From Bacteroidota bacterium (GTDB taxonomy: Bacteria; Bacteroidota; Bacteroidia; Chitinophagales; Chitinophagaceae): a stretch of DNA of 64,000 nt. Position 1 is the stretch's first letter; each line of letters begins with the position of its first letter. Made by a program: the position numbers and the translations under genes. Below, one piece after another: positions 16,201 to 23,043 of this stretch. Location: positions 62,001-126,000 of the forward strand of contig JAEZGS010000024.1 in assembly GCA_023437225.1 (NCBI GenBank), read 5' to 3'. The notes below the pieces were generated by a model that saw only the letters and a program-made list of their open reading frames with translations, had not been told where the DNA came from and did not search any database.

Positions 16201-17799
16201 GAGTGGATCGGTAAAACAAGACACTCAACACCGGGTGTTGGATTGATCTCGCCACCACCGCACCATGATATTTATTCTATCGAGGATCTCGCGCAGTTAA
16301 TCTTTGATTTAAAAAATTCGAACCGTAATGCACGCATCAACGTAAAACTCGTTTCCAAAGCGGGCGTTGGAACAATTGCGGCTGGTGTAACAAAAGCGAA
16401 AGCAGACGTTGTTTTGATCTCAGGGTTTGATGGAGGTACCGGTGCTTCTCCAATAAGTTCGATAAAGCATGCTGGTCTTCCATGGGAACTCGGACTTGCA
16501 GAAACACATCAGACACTTGTAAAAAATAAACTTCGCAGCAGGGTTGTAGTTCAGGCCGATGGTCAGATGAAGACTGGTCGCGATATCGCCATAGCTGCAC
16601 TCCTTGGTGCTGAAGAATGGGGCGTGGCAACAGCAGCGTTGATCGTCGAAGGATGCATCATGATGCGTAAGTGTCATTTGAACACTTGTCCCGTTGGAGT
16701 AGCAACACAGGATCCAGAATTAAGAAAGAGGTTTTCGGGCGATCCGGATCACGTAGTGAATTTCTTTAGGTTCATCACCCAGGAACTCCGTGAGATCATG
16801 GCGGAGCTTGGATTCCGAACTGTCAATGAAATGATAGGACAGGTTGATTTTCTCCAGGCGCGTGAAGGAGTAAAACATTGGAAGTACAGCAAGCTTGACC
16901 TGTCGCCAGTATTGTATAAAGAGCCGGCTTCATTGTATACCGGCCTTTTCAACAGCGAAAAGCAGGATCATGGACTTGAGGAATTGCTCGACTGGAAATT
17001 GCTTGAAGCAGCTAAACCTGCACTTGAACAGCAAGGTAATGTGCGATCATCTTTCGCCATAAAAAATACAGATCGCACCGTAGGTACGATCCTTTCAAAT
17101 GAGATCACTAAGAAGTTCAAAGCCGATGGACTTCCTGATGATACGATTCACTTCAAATTCACCGGAACAGCCGGTCAGAGTTTTGGTGCATTCAATACGC
17201 GCGGCGTGACGCTTGAGCTTGAGGGAGACGCGAACGATTATTTCGGAAAAGGTCTGAGTGGTGCGCGGCTGGTGGTATATCCTTCTTCCAGAGCCAGCTT
17301 CATTCCTGAGGAGAACAGCATCATTGGTAACGTGGCATTTTATGGAGCTACTTCGGGGTCGGCATATGTCAGAGGAAAAGCGGGAGAACGCTTTGGTGTA
17401 CGAAATTCCGGGGCCACGGTGGTTGTAGAAGGTGTCGGTGATCATGGATGTGAATATATGACTGGTGGCAAGGTGATAGTGTTGGGTGAAACAGGAAGGA
17501 ACTTTGCAGCAGGCATGAGCGGAGGTATCGCATACGTCTATGATGTGAGAGGAAATTTTGCAAGGATGTGTAACCAGGAAATGGTGGATCTTGATCCGGT
17601 AGGCGCAGAGGATGCAGACGAATTAAAAGAGTACATCGCTAATCATTACCGGTATACAAACAGCACCGTTGCCAAGTTTGTACTCGATGATTTTGATAAC
17701 CAGTTGAAAAATTTCGTGAAGGTATTCCCAAGAGATTATAAGAAAGTATTGCAGACTCAGCTTGCGACCAAAACGCCGGTTGCTGCTGGAGATAAGTAA
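13270..17799 (+). CDS. gltB: glutamate synthase large (alpha) subunit
   Basis: Transfers the glutamine amide to 2-oxoglutarate using NADPH from GltD. At 1509 residues it has the full architecture. The N-terminal class II amidotransferase has its nucleophile at Cys17 (FEHDACGIGF), implying removal of a 16-residue propeptide. The central domain follows. The FMN synthase domain includes MAQGAKPGEGGQLPGHKV, and the [3Fe-4S] cysteines are at 1129, 1135 and 1140 (GCIMMRKCHLNTC). The C-terminal GXGXG beta-helix includes GATVVVEGVGDHGCEYMTGG. gltD follows after 43 bases. With AmtB nearby this forms an ammonium-assimilation block. Confidence 0.96.
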   Translation: MAGTQGLYSPAFEHDACGIGFVANIKGSKSHQVISDALTVLENMEHRGACGCESNTGDGAGIMIQVPHEFFFDECIKLGVHLPQYGKYGVGVIFFPRDIRLREECRDILNRTAEKLGLEILAYRKVPVNIEGIGTTALSVEPEMEQVFVASPDHISNAEELERKLFVLRNYASHTINNTVKKDPIGFYIASLSYKTLVYKGQLTSGQVRSYFPDLSNKRIVSAFGLVHSRFATNTFPSWKLAQPFRFIAHNGEINTLQGNLNWLRSSEMGFDTSYFSKEELDMLLPIVTEGQSDSACLDNMVELLTLTGRSLPHVMMMLIPEAWDGNDMMDPVKKAFYEYHACMMEPWDGPASISFTDGRMIGATLDRNGLRPSRYCVTTDDRVIMASETGALPVDPAIVKEYGRLQPGKMFVVDMEQGRIISDDELKSTICSQKPYGEWLNKYKIRLDELPEPRVMFTHLEHDQIFKYQKAFGYTSEDLETIIAPMALDGKEPIGSMGTDAPLAVLSDQPQHLSNYFKQLFAQVTNPPIDPIREKMVMSLATFVGSTGNLLHEDPLSCHVVALPQPVLNNHELEKLRSIDTGIFQAKTLQCYYRADGKPGSLKAGLDRLCRYAVDSVQDGFEVLILTDRAIDSDHAAIPSLLATAAVHHHLIRKGLRGKVGIVVEGGDVWEVHHFACLIGFGATAINPYLALSSIRDMKLSGQLVTDKDVDELKKNYIKAVNEGLLKVFSKMGISTLQSYQGAQIFEIIGINQSVVEKYFTGTVSRIEGMGLDEIARESLVKHQFAFSKKDVPIDRLSVGGVYQWKRKGEFHLFNPQTIHALQHATRTNDYSLFKKYSKLVNDQSEKACTLRSLFEFKHNRPSINIDEVEPAENIYRRFATGAMSFGSISWEAHTTLAIAMNRLGGKSNTGEGGEDERRYHPMPNGDSMRSAIKQVASARFGVTSYYLSEADELQIKMAQGAKPGEGGQLPGHKVDEWIGKTRHSTPGVGLISPPPHHDIYSIEDLAQLIFDLKNSNRNARINVKLVSKAGVGTIAAGVTKAKADVVLISGFDGGTGASPISSIKHAGLPWELGLAETHQTLVKNKLRSRVVVQADGQMKTGRDIAIAALLGAEEWGVATAALIVEGCIMMRKCHLNTCPVGVATQDPELRKRFSGDPDHVVNFFRFITQELREIMAELGFRTVNEMIGQVDFLQAREGVKHWKYSKLDLSPVLYKEPASLYTGLFNSEKQDHGLEELLDWKLLEAAKPALEQQGNVRSSFAIKNTDRTVGTILSNEITKKFKADGLPDDTIHFKFTGTAGQSFGAFNTRGVTLELEGDANDYFGKGLSGARLVVYPSSRASFIPEENSIIGNVAFYGATSGSAYVRGKAGERFGVRNSGATVVVEGVGDHGCEYMTGGKVIVLGETGRNFAAGMSGGIAYVYDVRGNFARMCNQEMVDLDPVGAEDADELKEYIANHYRYTNSTVAKFVLDDFDNQLKNFVKVFPRDYKKVLQTQLATKTPVAAGDK

Positions 17800-17842
17800 G
17801 GGAATTTGCTAAAATACATTAATTGTAAAATTGACACTTATT

Positions 17843-19315
17843 ATGGGTAAGCCAACTGGGTTTATGGAGTTCACAAGGCAGCTTCCGTCAAAGCGGCCGG
17901 TGGGCGAGCGTGTAAAAGATTACCATGAATTTGTGCACCGTTATGAGCAGCAGGTATTAGGACAACAGGCTGCGCGATGCATGAATTGTGGGGTGCCGTT
18001 TTGCCATAGTGGATGTCCCTTAGGTAACATTATACCCGAATTCAATGATGCTGTCTACAGGCAACGCTGGGAAGAAGCTTACAACATACTGGCCTCGACA
18101 AATAATTTTCCCGAGTTTACCGGCAGGATTTGTCCTGCGCCATGCGAATCTGCATGTGTTCTGGGAATCAACCAACCGCCAGTGGTTATTGAAGAAATTG
18201 AAAAGCATATCATTGAAATTGCGTTCGATAAGGGTTTTGTAAAAGCAAGGAAACCGGCAACCCGGACCGGGAAAAAAATAGCAGTGGTAGGGTCGGGCCC
18301 CGCAGGATTAGCAGCGGCAGCGCAACTCAACCAGGCCGGACATCTCGTAACGGTGTTCGAACGTGAAGATTCCATTGGAGGATTATTGCGTTATGGAATT
18401 CCCGACTTCAAGCTTGAAAAATGGGTTATCGACCGCCGTGTCGAGTTGATGGAAGAGGAGGGCGTAATTTTCAAAACGAATGCAAATGTAGGCGTTGATG
18501 TGAGTGTCAACGATCTGTTTCGCGAGTTCCAGGCTATTGTTCTGACCGGCGGATCCACCATCCCAAGGGATCTTCCCATACCTGGCCGCAACCTGAAGGG
18601 CGTTCATTTTGCGATGGATTTTCTGCGTCAGCAAAACAAACGTGTTGCAGGCTTATCATTGGACAGCGAAGAAATCGTTGCTACCGGGAAAAATGTGATT
18701 GTAATTGGCGGAGGTGATACCGGGTCAGATTGCGTAGGAACATCTAACCGCCAGGGTGCGCGATCTGTAACGCAATTCGAATTATTGCCAAAGCCTCCGG
18801 AATTGAGGACTAACCTGATGCCGTGGCCTACTTACCCGATGGTTCTCAAGACTTCAAGCAGCCACGAAGAAGGTTGTGAGCGATACTGGTCGGTTTCCAC
18901 GAAAGAATTTGTTGGTGATGAGCAGGGCAATCTTAAAGCTTTGAAGGTAGTCACGCTTGAATGGACTGCATCTTCAGATGGAAGGCCAGCACGTTTTGCA
19001 GAGATTGAAGGCTCCGAAAAAGAAATACCATGCGACCTGGTTCTTTTGGCAATGGGCTTCGTTCATCCTCAACACAGGGGAATGGTTGAAGAGCTTGGAA
19101 TAGAATTGGATGAAAGGGGAAATGTAAAGGCCGGCGAGAAGCAGTTCCAGACTAACATTCCAAAAGTGTTCACTGCTGGTGACATGCGCCGGGGACAGTC
19201 TTTAGTTGTGTGGGCGATCAGTGAAGGACGCGAATGCGCGCGAAAAGTTGACGAATATCTTATGGGTTCGTCACTGCTTGAGTCGAAGGATGAGAATTTG
19301 ATGACTATTTTATAG
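17843..19315 (+). CDS. gltD: glutamate synthase small (beta) subunit
   Basis: FAD/NADPH oxidoreductase that feeds electrons to GltB. N-terminal cysteines at 46, 49, 54 and 58 (CMNCGVPFCHSGC) and 97, 101 and 105 (CPAPCESAC) bind the [4Fe-4S] clusters. The FAD site is GKKIAVVGSGPAGLAAA and the NADPH site is NVIVIGGGDTGSDC. I start at ATG 17843 (MGKPTGFMEFTRQ), which matches the family; a TTG 12 bases earlier is also open. The product is 490 residues. A strong terminator follows 19 bases after the stop. Confidence 0.95.
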   Translation: MGKPTGFMEFTRQLPSKRPVGERVKDYHEFVHRYEQQVLGQQAARCMNCGVPFCHSGCPLGNIIPEFNDAVYRQRWEEAYNILASTNNFPEFTGRICPAPCESACVLGINQPPVVIEEIEKHIIEIAFDKGFVKARKPATRTGKKIAVVGSGPAGLAAAAQLNQAGHLVTVFEREDSIGGLLRYGIPDFKLEKWVIDRRVELMEEEGVIFKTNANVGVDVSVNDLFREFQAIVLTGGSTIPRDLPIPGRNLKGVHFAMDFLRQQNKRVAGLSLDSEEIVATGKNVIVIGGGDTGSDCVGTSNRQGARSVTQFELLPKPPELRTNLMPWPTYPMVLKTSSSHEEGCERYWSVSTKEFVGDEQGNLKALKVVTLEWTASSDGRPARFAEIEGSEKEIPCDLVLLAMGFVHPQHRGMVEELGIELDERGNVKAGEKQFQTNIPKVFTAGDMRRGQSLVVWAISEGRECARKVDEYLMGSSLLESKDENLMTIL

Positions 19316-19334
19316 AGACTTCAGAAAAATTAAT

Positions 19335-19364
19335 AGCCGCAGCCGATGGTTGCGGCTTTTTTTT
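19335..19364 (+). terminator. intrinsic terminator after gltD
   Basis: AGCCGCAGCC and GGTTGCGGCT form a 10-pair stem (one G-U) around GAT, followed by a run of eight T including the last stem base. It ends the gltBD transcript. Confidence 0.9.
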
Positions 19365-19651
19365 GCCCAAATTATTATATTAAAACAGATTCAATATGTT
19401 CCTTTCCCTGTCCTGCGGAGTGAAGTCTGCTGCAAAATTTCGAAAATTTGAGGAAGCTTTTTGCGAGATATCTAAGCTCAATTATTTACGTGCCTGATAG
19501 TCAATAGTTTGCGAACACAGTCACCATCAACATACAAATTAGAAAATATATCATGTGTTGATTGCGTATAATTCGTTGTTAAAAATTGTTAATTTTAGAT
19601 CAATGACCTGAGATTATTAATAATCTTAATATTAACCAAAACCTCACACGC
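19365..19651. other. AT-rich spacer before amtB
   Basis: About 290 bases between the gltD terminator and amtB with no credible ORF. Apart from the 16-base palindrome at 19611 I see no recognisable element. No sigma-54 type GG/GC pair was found. Confidence 0.5.
19611..19626. promoter_or_regulatory. perfect 16-base palindrome upstream of amtB
   Basis: AGATTATTAATAATCT is identical to its reverse complement and lies 25 bases before the amtB ATG. It is a candidate operator for nitrogen-dependent control. The regulator is not known. Confidence 0.45.
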
Positions 19652-21070
19652 ATGAAAGCATTCACGAGTAAGCAAGTTCTTCCCTTTCTCATCCTTGCGC
19701 TGGTTGCAATCGGATCCATTTTTATTCCTACTTTGCCCATTTACGAAGATAAGGCCGGGGCATATGTTTCGGCAGACATCGCATGGGTGTTGGTAGCTAC
19801 GACGCTGGTATTCTTAATGACTCCAGGGTTGGCTTTCTTCTACGGAGGAATGGTACATCGTAAAAACGTTATCTCTACGATGATCAAAAGTGTAGTTGCC
19901 GCGGGAATCGTGAGTATTCTCTGGGTAGTGGTTGGTTTCAGCCTGGCTTTTGGTGATTCAATGGGCGGTTTTATTGGTGACCCGTCAACTTTCCTGTTCT
20001 TCAAAAATGTTATGTCAGGTGCTCCCTGGACGCTTGCTCCCACCATCCCATTGGGATTATTTGCATGCTTTCAATTGATGTTCGCCATCATCACTCCCGG
20101 ACTGGTAGTGGGTGCCGTTGCCGAGCGAATCCGTTTTACGGCCTACATTCTTTTTATTGCATTGTTCAGTCTTCTTGTGTACGCCCCTATCGCGCACTGG
20201 ACGTGGCACCCGGAAGGATTTTTGTTTAAGATGGGAGTACTCGATTTTGCGGGTGGAACGGTAGTGCATATATCAGCAGGTTGTGCTGCACTTGTTGGTG
20301 CCTTGGTTCTTGGCCCCAGACGCGCTCGATTGAATCACGTTGAAATTCCTCCTGCAAATGTGCCTTATGTGCTGATAGGAACAGGCTTGCTCTGGTTCGG
20401 ATGGTTCGGTTTTAACGCAGGCTCCGCATTGGGAGCTGGTAGCCTGGCGGTGTCTGCACTTGCCACAACCAATACAGCAGCGGCGGCCGCAGGTTGTTCA
20501 TGGATGTTCTTCGATGTACTTCGCGGAAAGAAACCTTCTGTTGTTGGCTTTTGCATCGGAGCAGTGGTAGGCCTGGTTGCAATAACTCCTGCCGCAGGAT
20601 TTGTGGCCATTCCACAAAGCATTTTCATCGGTGCCTTTGCTGCAATCGTTTCAAATGTGGCTGTTTACTATAAAGCGAAATCAATGGTGGATGACACACT
20701 GGACGTATTCCCATGCCATGGTATCGGGGGTATGGTAGGTATGTTGATGACAGGGATATTCGCAACAAAAGCTGTGAATGGCGCAGGTGTTGATGGGCTG
20801 TTGTTCGGAAACTGGGCCTTCTTCTTTACGCAGGTAAAAGGCCTTGCCATCGTTGTTGCTTACAGTCTTATAGCATCATTCGCCATATTTAAATTCATTG
20901 ATCTGATATTACCACTCCGGGTATCGGAAGCAGACGAATCTCAAGGCCTGGATGCATCGCAACACAATGAAAAATATCTCCAGGGAACACTGCTCGTGAA
21001 TACAGGCATGAATGGTAAACTCAGGGAAGAAGATGTCGACAAGGAATCGGCAGAACTTAGCTTCTCCTGA
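19652..21070 (+). CDS. amtB: ammonium transporter
   Basis: Inner-membrane channel of the Amt/Mep/Rh family, 472 residues with a leading hydrophobic segment (LPFLILALVAIGSIFIP) that may be a signal peptide or extra helix. Family signatures include DIAWVLVATTLVFLMTPGLAFFYGGM near residue 44, DFAGGTVVHISAGCAALVGA (with one of the twin pore histidines) and FPCHGIGGMVGMLMTGIFA (the second). The C-terminal tail is cytoplasmic. No PII-type glnK gene adjoins it, unlike many bacteria. An outer-membrane porin gene follows after a strong hairpin. Confidence 0.95.
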   Translation: MKAFTSKQVLPFLILALVAIGSIFIPTLPIYEDKAGAYVSADIAWVLVATTLVFLMTPGLAFFYGGMVHRKNVISTMIKSVVAAGIVSILWVVVGFSLAFGDSMGGFIGDPSTFLFFKNVMSGAPWTLAPTIPLGLFACFQLMFAIITPGLVVGAVAERIRFTAYILFIALFSLLVYAPIAHWTWHPEGFLFKMGVLDFAGGTVVHISAGCAALVGALVLGPRRARLNHVEIPPANVPYVLIGTGLLWFGWFGFNAGSALGAGSLAVSALATTNTAAAAAGCSWMFFDVLRGKKPSVVGFCIGAVVGLVAITPAAGFVAIPQSIFIGAFAAIVSNVAVYYKAKSMVDDTLDVFPCHGIGGMVGMLMTGIFATKAVNGAGVDGLLFGNWAFFFTQVKGLAIVVAYSLIASFAIFKFIDLILPLRVSEADESQGLDASQHNEKYLQGTLLVNTGMNGKLREEDVDKESAELSFS

Positions 21071-21114
21071 TCTTTCACAAACAATAGCTCTCAATAATTA
21101 GCTCTAACAGAAAA

Positions 21115-21158
21115 GGTACGGCCCAACTGGAACCTCTGACCAGGTTCCGGGCCATACC
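21115..21158 (+). promoter_or_regulatory. long hairpin between amtB and the porin gene
   Basis: GGTACGGCCC (21115-21124) faces GGGCCATACC (21149-21158) with one mismatch, and GGAACCT faces AGGTTCC inside it, separated by an unpaired AACT. The stem is long and GC-rich but lacks a U tract. It could therefore be a processing or stabilising element, or a weak terminator, rather than a normal intrinsic terminator. Confidence 0.55.
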
Positions 21159-21182
21159 TATCATAACTAAAAAGTCAAAACA

Positions 21183-22307
21183 ATGTTACGAAAAATCTTC
21201 GCATCAATAACTGCTGTAACCCTTTTTCATGCTGCCCATTCGCAAGACGTTGCGGTCAATGCAAATGCCGTAAAGAGCCCTGCGAATGAGGTCTCACCAG
21301 ATGAAAAAAAAGAAGAAGAGAAGAAGCCTGCTTTTAGTTTAACCGCTTCAGCAGACGTCTACTATCGGTATGATTTCGGCAAGAATCCATTGAACAACAA
21401 AACAAGTTTCACCAATTCGCATAACTCGTTCGAACTTGGTATGGCATCGTTAAAGGCCGAACACAGCTTTGGGAAAGTAAGTGCCGTAGCTGATATTGGC
21501 TTTGGAAAAAGGGCGGAGGACTTTTCATATAACGATGAGAAATCGCGCTTCGCGCTAAAGCAATTATATCTCTCATACAGTCCTTTCAAAAATCTCAAGC
21601 TGACGGCGGGTAGCTGGGCCACTCACGTCGGATACGAGTTGGTAGATGCTTATGCAAACCGCAACTACAGCATGTCATACATGTTTTCGTATGGTCCCTT
21701 CTTTCATACCGGTTTAAAAGCCGAAACCTCTTTTGGAAGAAACGGGTTCATGCTTGGTATCGCTAATCCAACTGATCTTAAGACGACCACATTTGAGCAC
21801 AAGTATGTCATCGCGCAATTCAGTACTGCATCCGCCAATGAAAAGTATAAAGCATACGTAAACTTTCTTTCTGGCAAGCCCGACGCAGACACGAAACAAA
21901 CTCAATACGATGCCGTCGTTACTGCTGCATTCAATGACAAGTTCAGCCTGGGTCTGAACGGCACAGTGGCTACTCTGAAATCACGTCAAACAGATGGCAA
22001 ATTCAGTGATGCAAATGCATGGTATGGAAGCGCAATCTACCTGAACCTGGATCCAAAAAGCTGGCTGGGTTTAACTCTGCGAAGTGAATATTTCAACGAT
22101 GAAAAGCAGTTGAATGTTTTTGGTGGTGCATCCAAAGGGGGAAATGTATTTGCCAACACTTTGTCTTTGAACTTCCGAATTGATAACCTCGTGATCATCC
22201 CGGAATTCAGGTATGAATCAGCGAGCCAGGAGATATTTACCAAAGCAAACGGGGAAGCGACAAAATCATCGGGAAGTATGCTTGTTGCAGCAGTGTACAA
22301 ATTCTGA
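21183..22307 (+). CDS. outer-membrane beta-barrel porin (BBP2/OmpL-like)
   Basis: A 374-residue protein with a signal peptide (MLRKIFASITAVTLFHAAHSQ). A charged, probably periplasmic linker (NEVSPDEKKEEEKKP) follows, and then alternating amphipathic strands ending in an aromatic residue (VAAVYKF), typical of outer-membrane barrels. The pattern ASADVYYRYDF, FELGMASLKAEHSFGKVSAVADIGFGKR and LYLSYSPFKNLKLTAGSWATHVGYE fits the Bacteroidota BBP2 porin family. It lies 112 bases downstream of amtB in the same direction, so it may provide outer-membrane passage linked to ammonium uptake. That link is inference. Confidence 0.8.
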   Translation: MLRKIFASITAVTLFHAAHSQDVAVNANAVKSPANEVSPDEKKEEEKKPAFSLTASADVYYRYDFGKNPLNNKTSFTNSHNSFELGMASLKAEHSFGKVSAVADIGFGKRAEDFSYNDEKSRFALKQLYLSYSPFKNLKLTAGSWATHVGYELVDAYANRNYSMSYMFSYGPFFHTGLKAETSFGRNGFMLGIANPTDLKTTTFEHKYVIAQFSTASANEKYKAYVNFLSGKPDADTKQTQYDAVVTAAFNDKFSLGLNGTVATLKSRQTDGKFSDANAWYGSAIYLNLDPKSWLGLTLRSEYFNDEKQLNVFGGASKGGNVFANTLSLNFRIDNLVIIPEFRYESASQEIFTKANGEATKSSGSMLVAAVYKF

Positions 22308-22318
22308 GTTACAACTGA

Positions 22319-23005
22319 TCATCTAAGTGCTTGCGAAACGATGCGTGCAAGAGCGCGACTGTCCTCAAACATCGTTGCCAGCTGAATTGATAAAATAAAA
22401 AAGAACGCATAAAACACTGCCTTGTATTTCTGTTCGTAGCGAAGAATGGTTTCCGTAATGGGAACCTTTCTCGTTATGAGCATTGTTGCTATTATCACGA
22501 AACTGCCGATCAAAGCACCTGATAATATATCAGAGAAGTAGTGCAAACCGAGATATAGCCTCGGTAAACAGATGAAGAGGATGCTGTAGATAAATGCGAC
22601 AATACCTGCTTTTTTATTCGTGAGATAAAGACCTGTGGAGAATGCAAAAAACAATGCTGCATGATCGCTCGGAAATGAACTGTTTCCCTGTACCTCGGAA
22701 ATGCGACTTCCGTGCGGCATAATAAAATCCACAGTTGGATCGTGACGCGGTCGAAGTTTGAATGGCAACGACAAGGCAAGCAGTCTTGTTATAACCATTG
22801 TGATCAGACTTCCGATGATCGCAACAATTACCGCCGGCCTGGCACTCGAATCGAACCTAAACCACATGTACCAAAATACAGACACGAAGATGCTTCCCTT
22901 CAAAAGATTGTTTTGCGAAAGCTCTTTGACCAGATGATCAAATGCTACTGACCGTTGTGAATACAAGTTCAGATAGTACAGTATTTCGAGGTCAATGGCT
23001 TGCAT
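22319..23005 (-). CDS. PAP2-family phosphatase, membrane bound
   Basis: A 228-residue integral membrane protein with the three phosphatidic-acid-phosphatase type 2 motifs: KLRPRH at 83-88, the PSDHA version of the PSGH motif at 112-116, and RLYLGLHYFSD (Arg149, His155). About five or six hydrophobic helices are visible. Likely substrates are lipid phosphates such as undecaprenyl or phosphatidyl-glycerol phosphates, but the specificity cannot be read from sequence. It begins 38 bases downstream of ppc on the same strand and may be cotranscribed. It converges on the porin gene with an 11-base gap. Confidence 0.85.
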   Translation of the reverse strand: MQAIDLEILYYLNLYSQRSVAFDHLVKELSQNNLLKGSIFVSVFWYMWFRFDSSARPAVIVAIIGSLITMVITRLLALSLPFKLRPRHDPTVDFIMPHGSRISEVQGNSSFPSDHAALFFAFSTGLYLTNKKAGIVAFIYSILFICLPRLYLGLHYFSDILSGALIGSFVIIATMLITRKVPITETILRYEQKYKAVFYAFFFILSIQLATMFEDSRALARIVSQALR

Positions 23006-23043
23006 AAAGTTGTTGTATTCTGCCTTTCACTATCGTTAAACAG

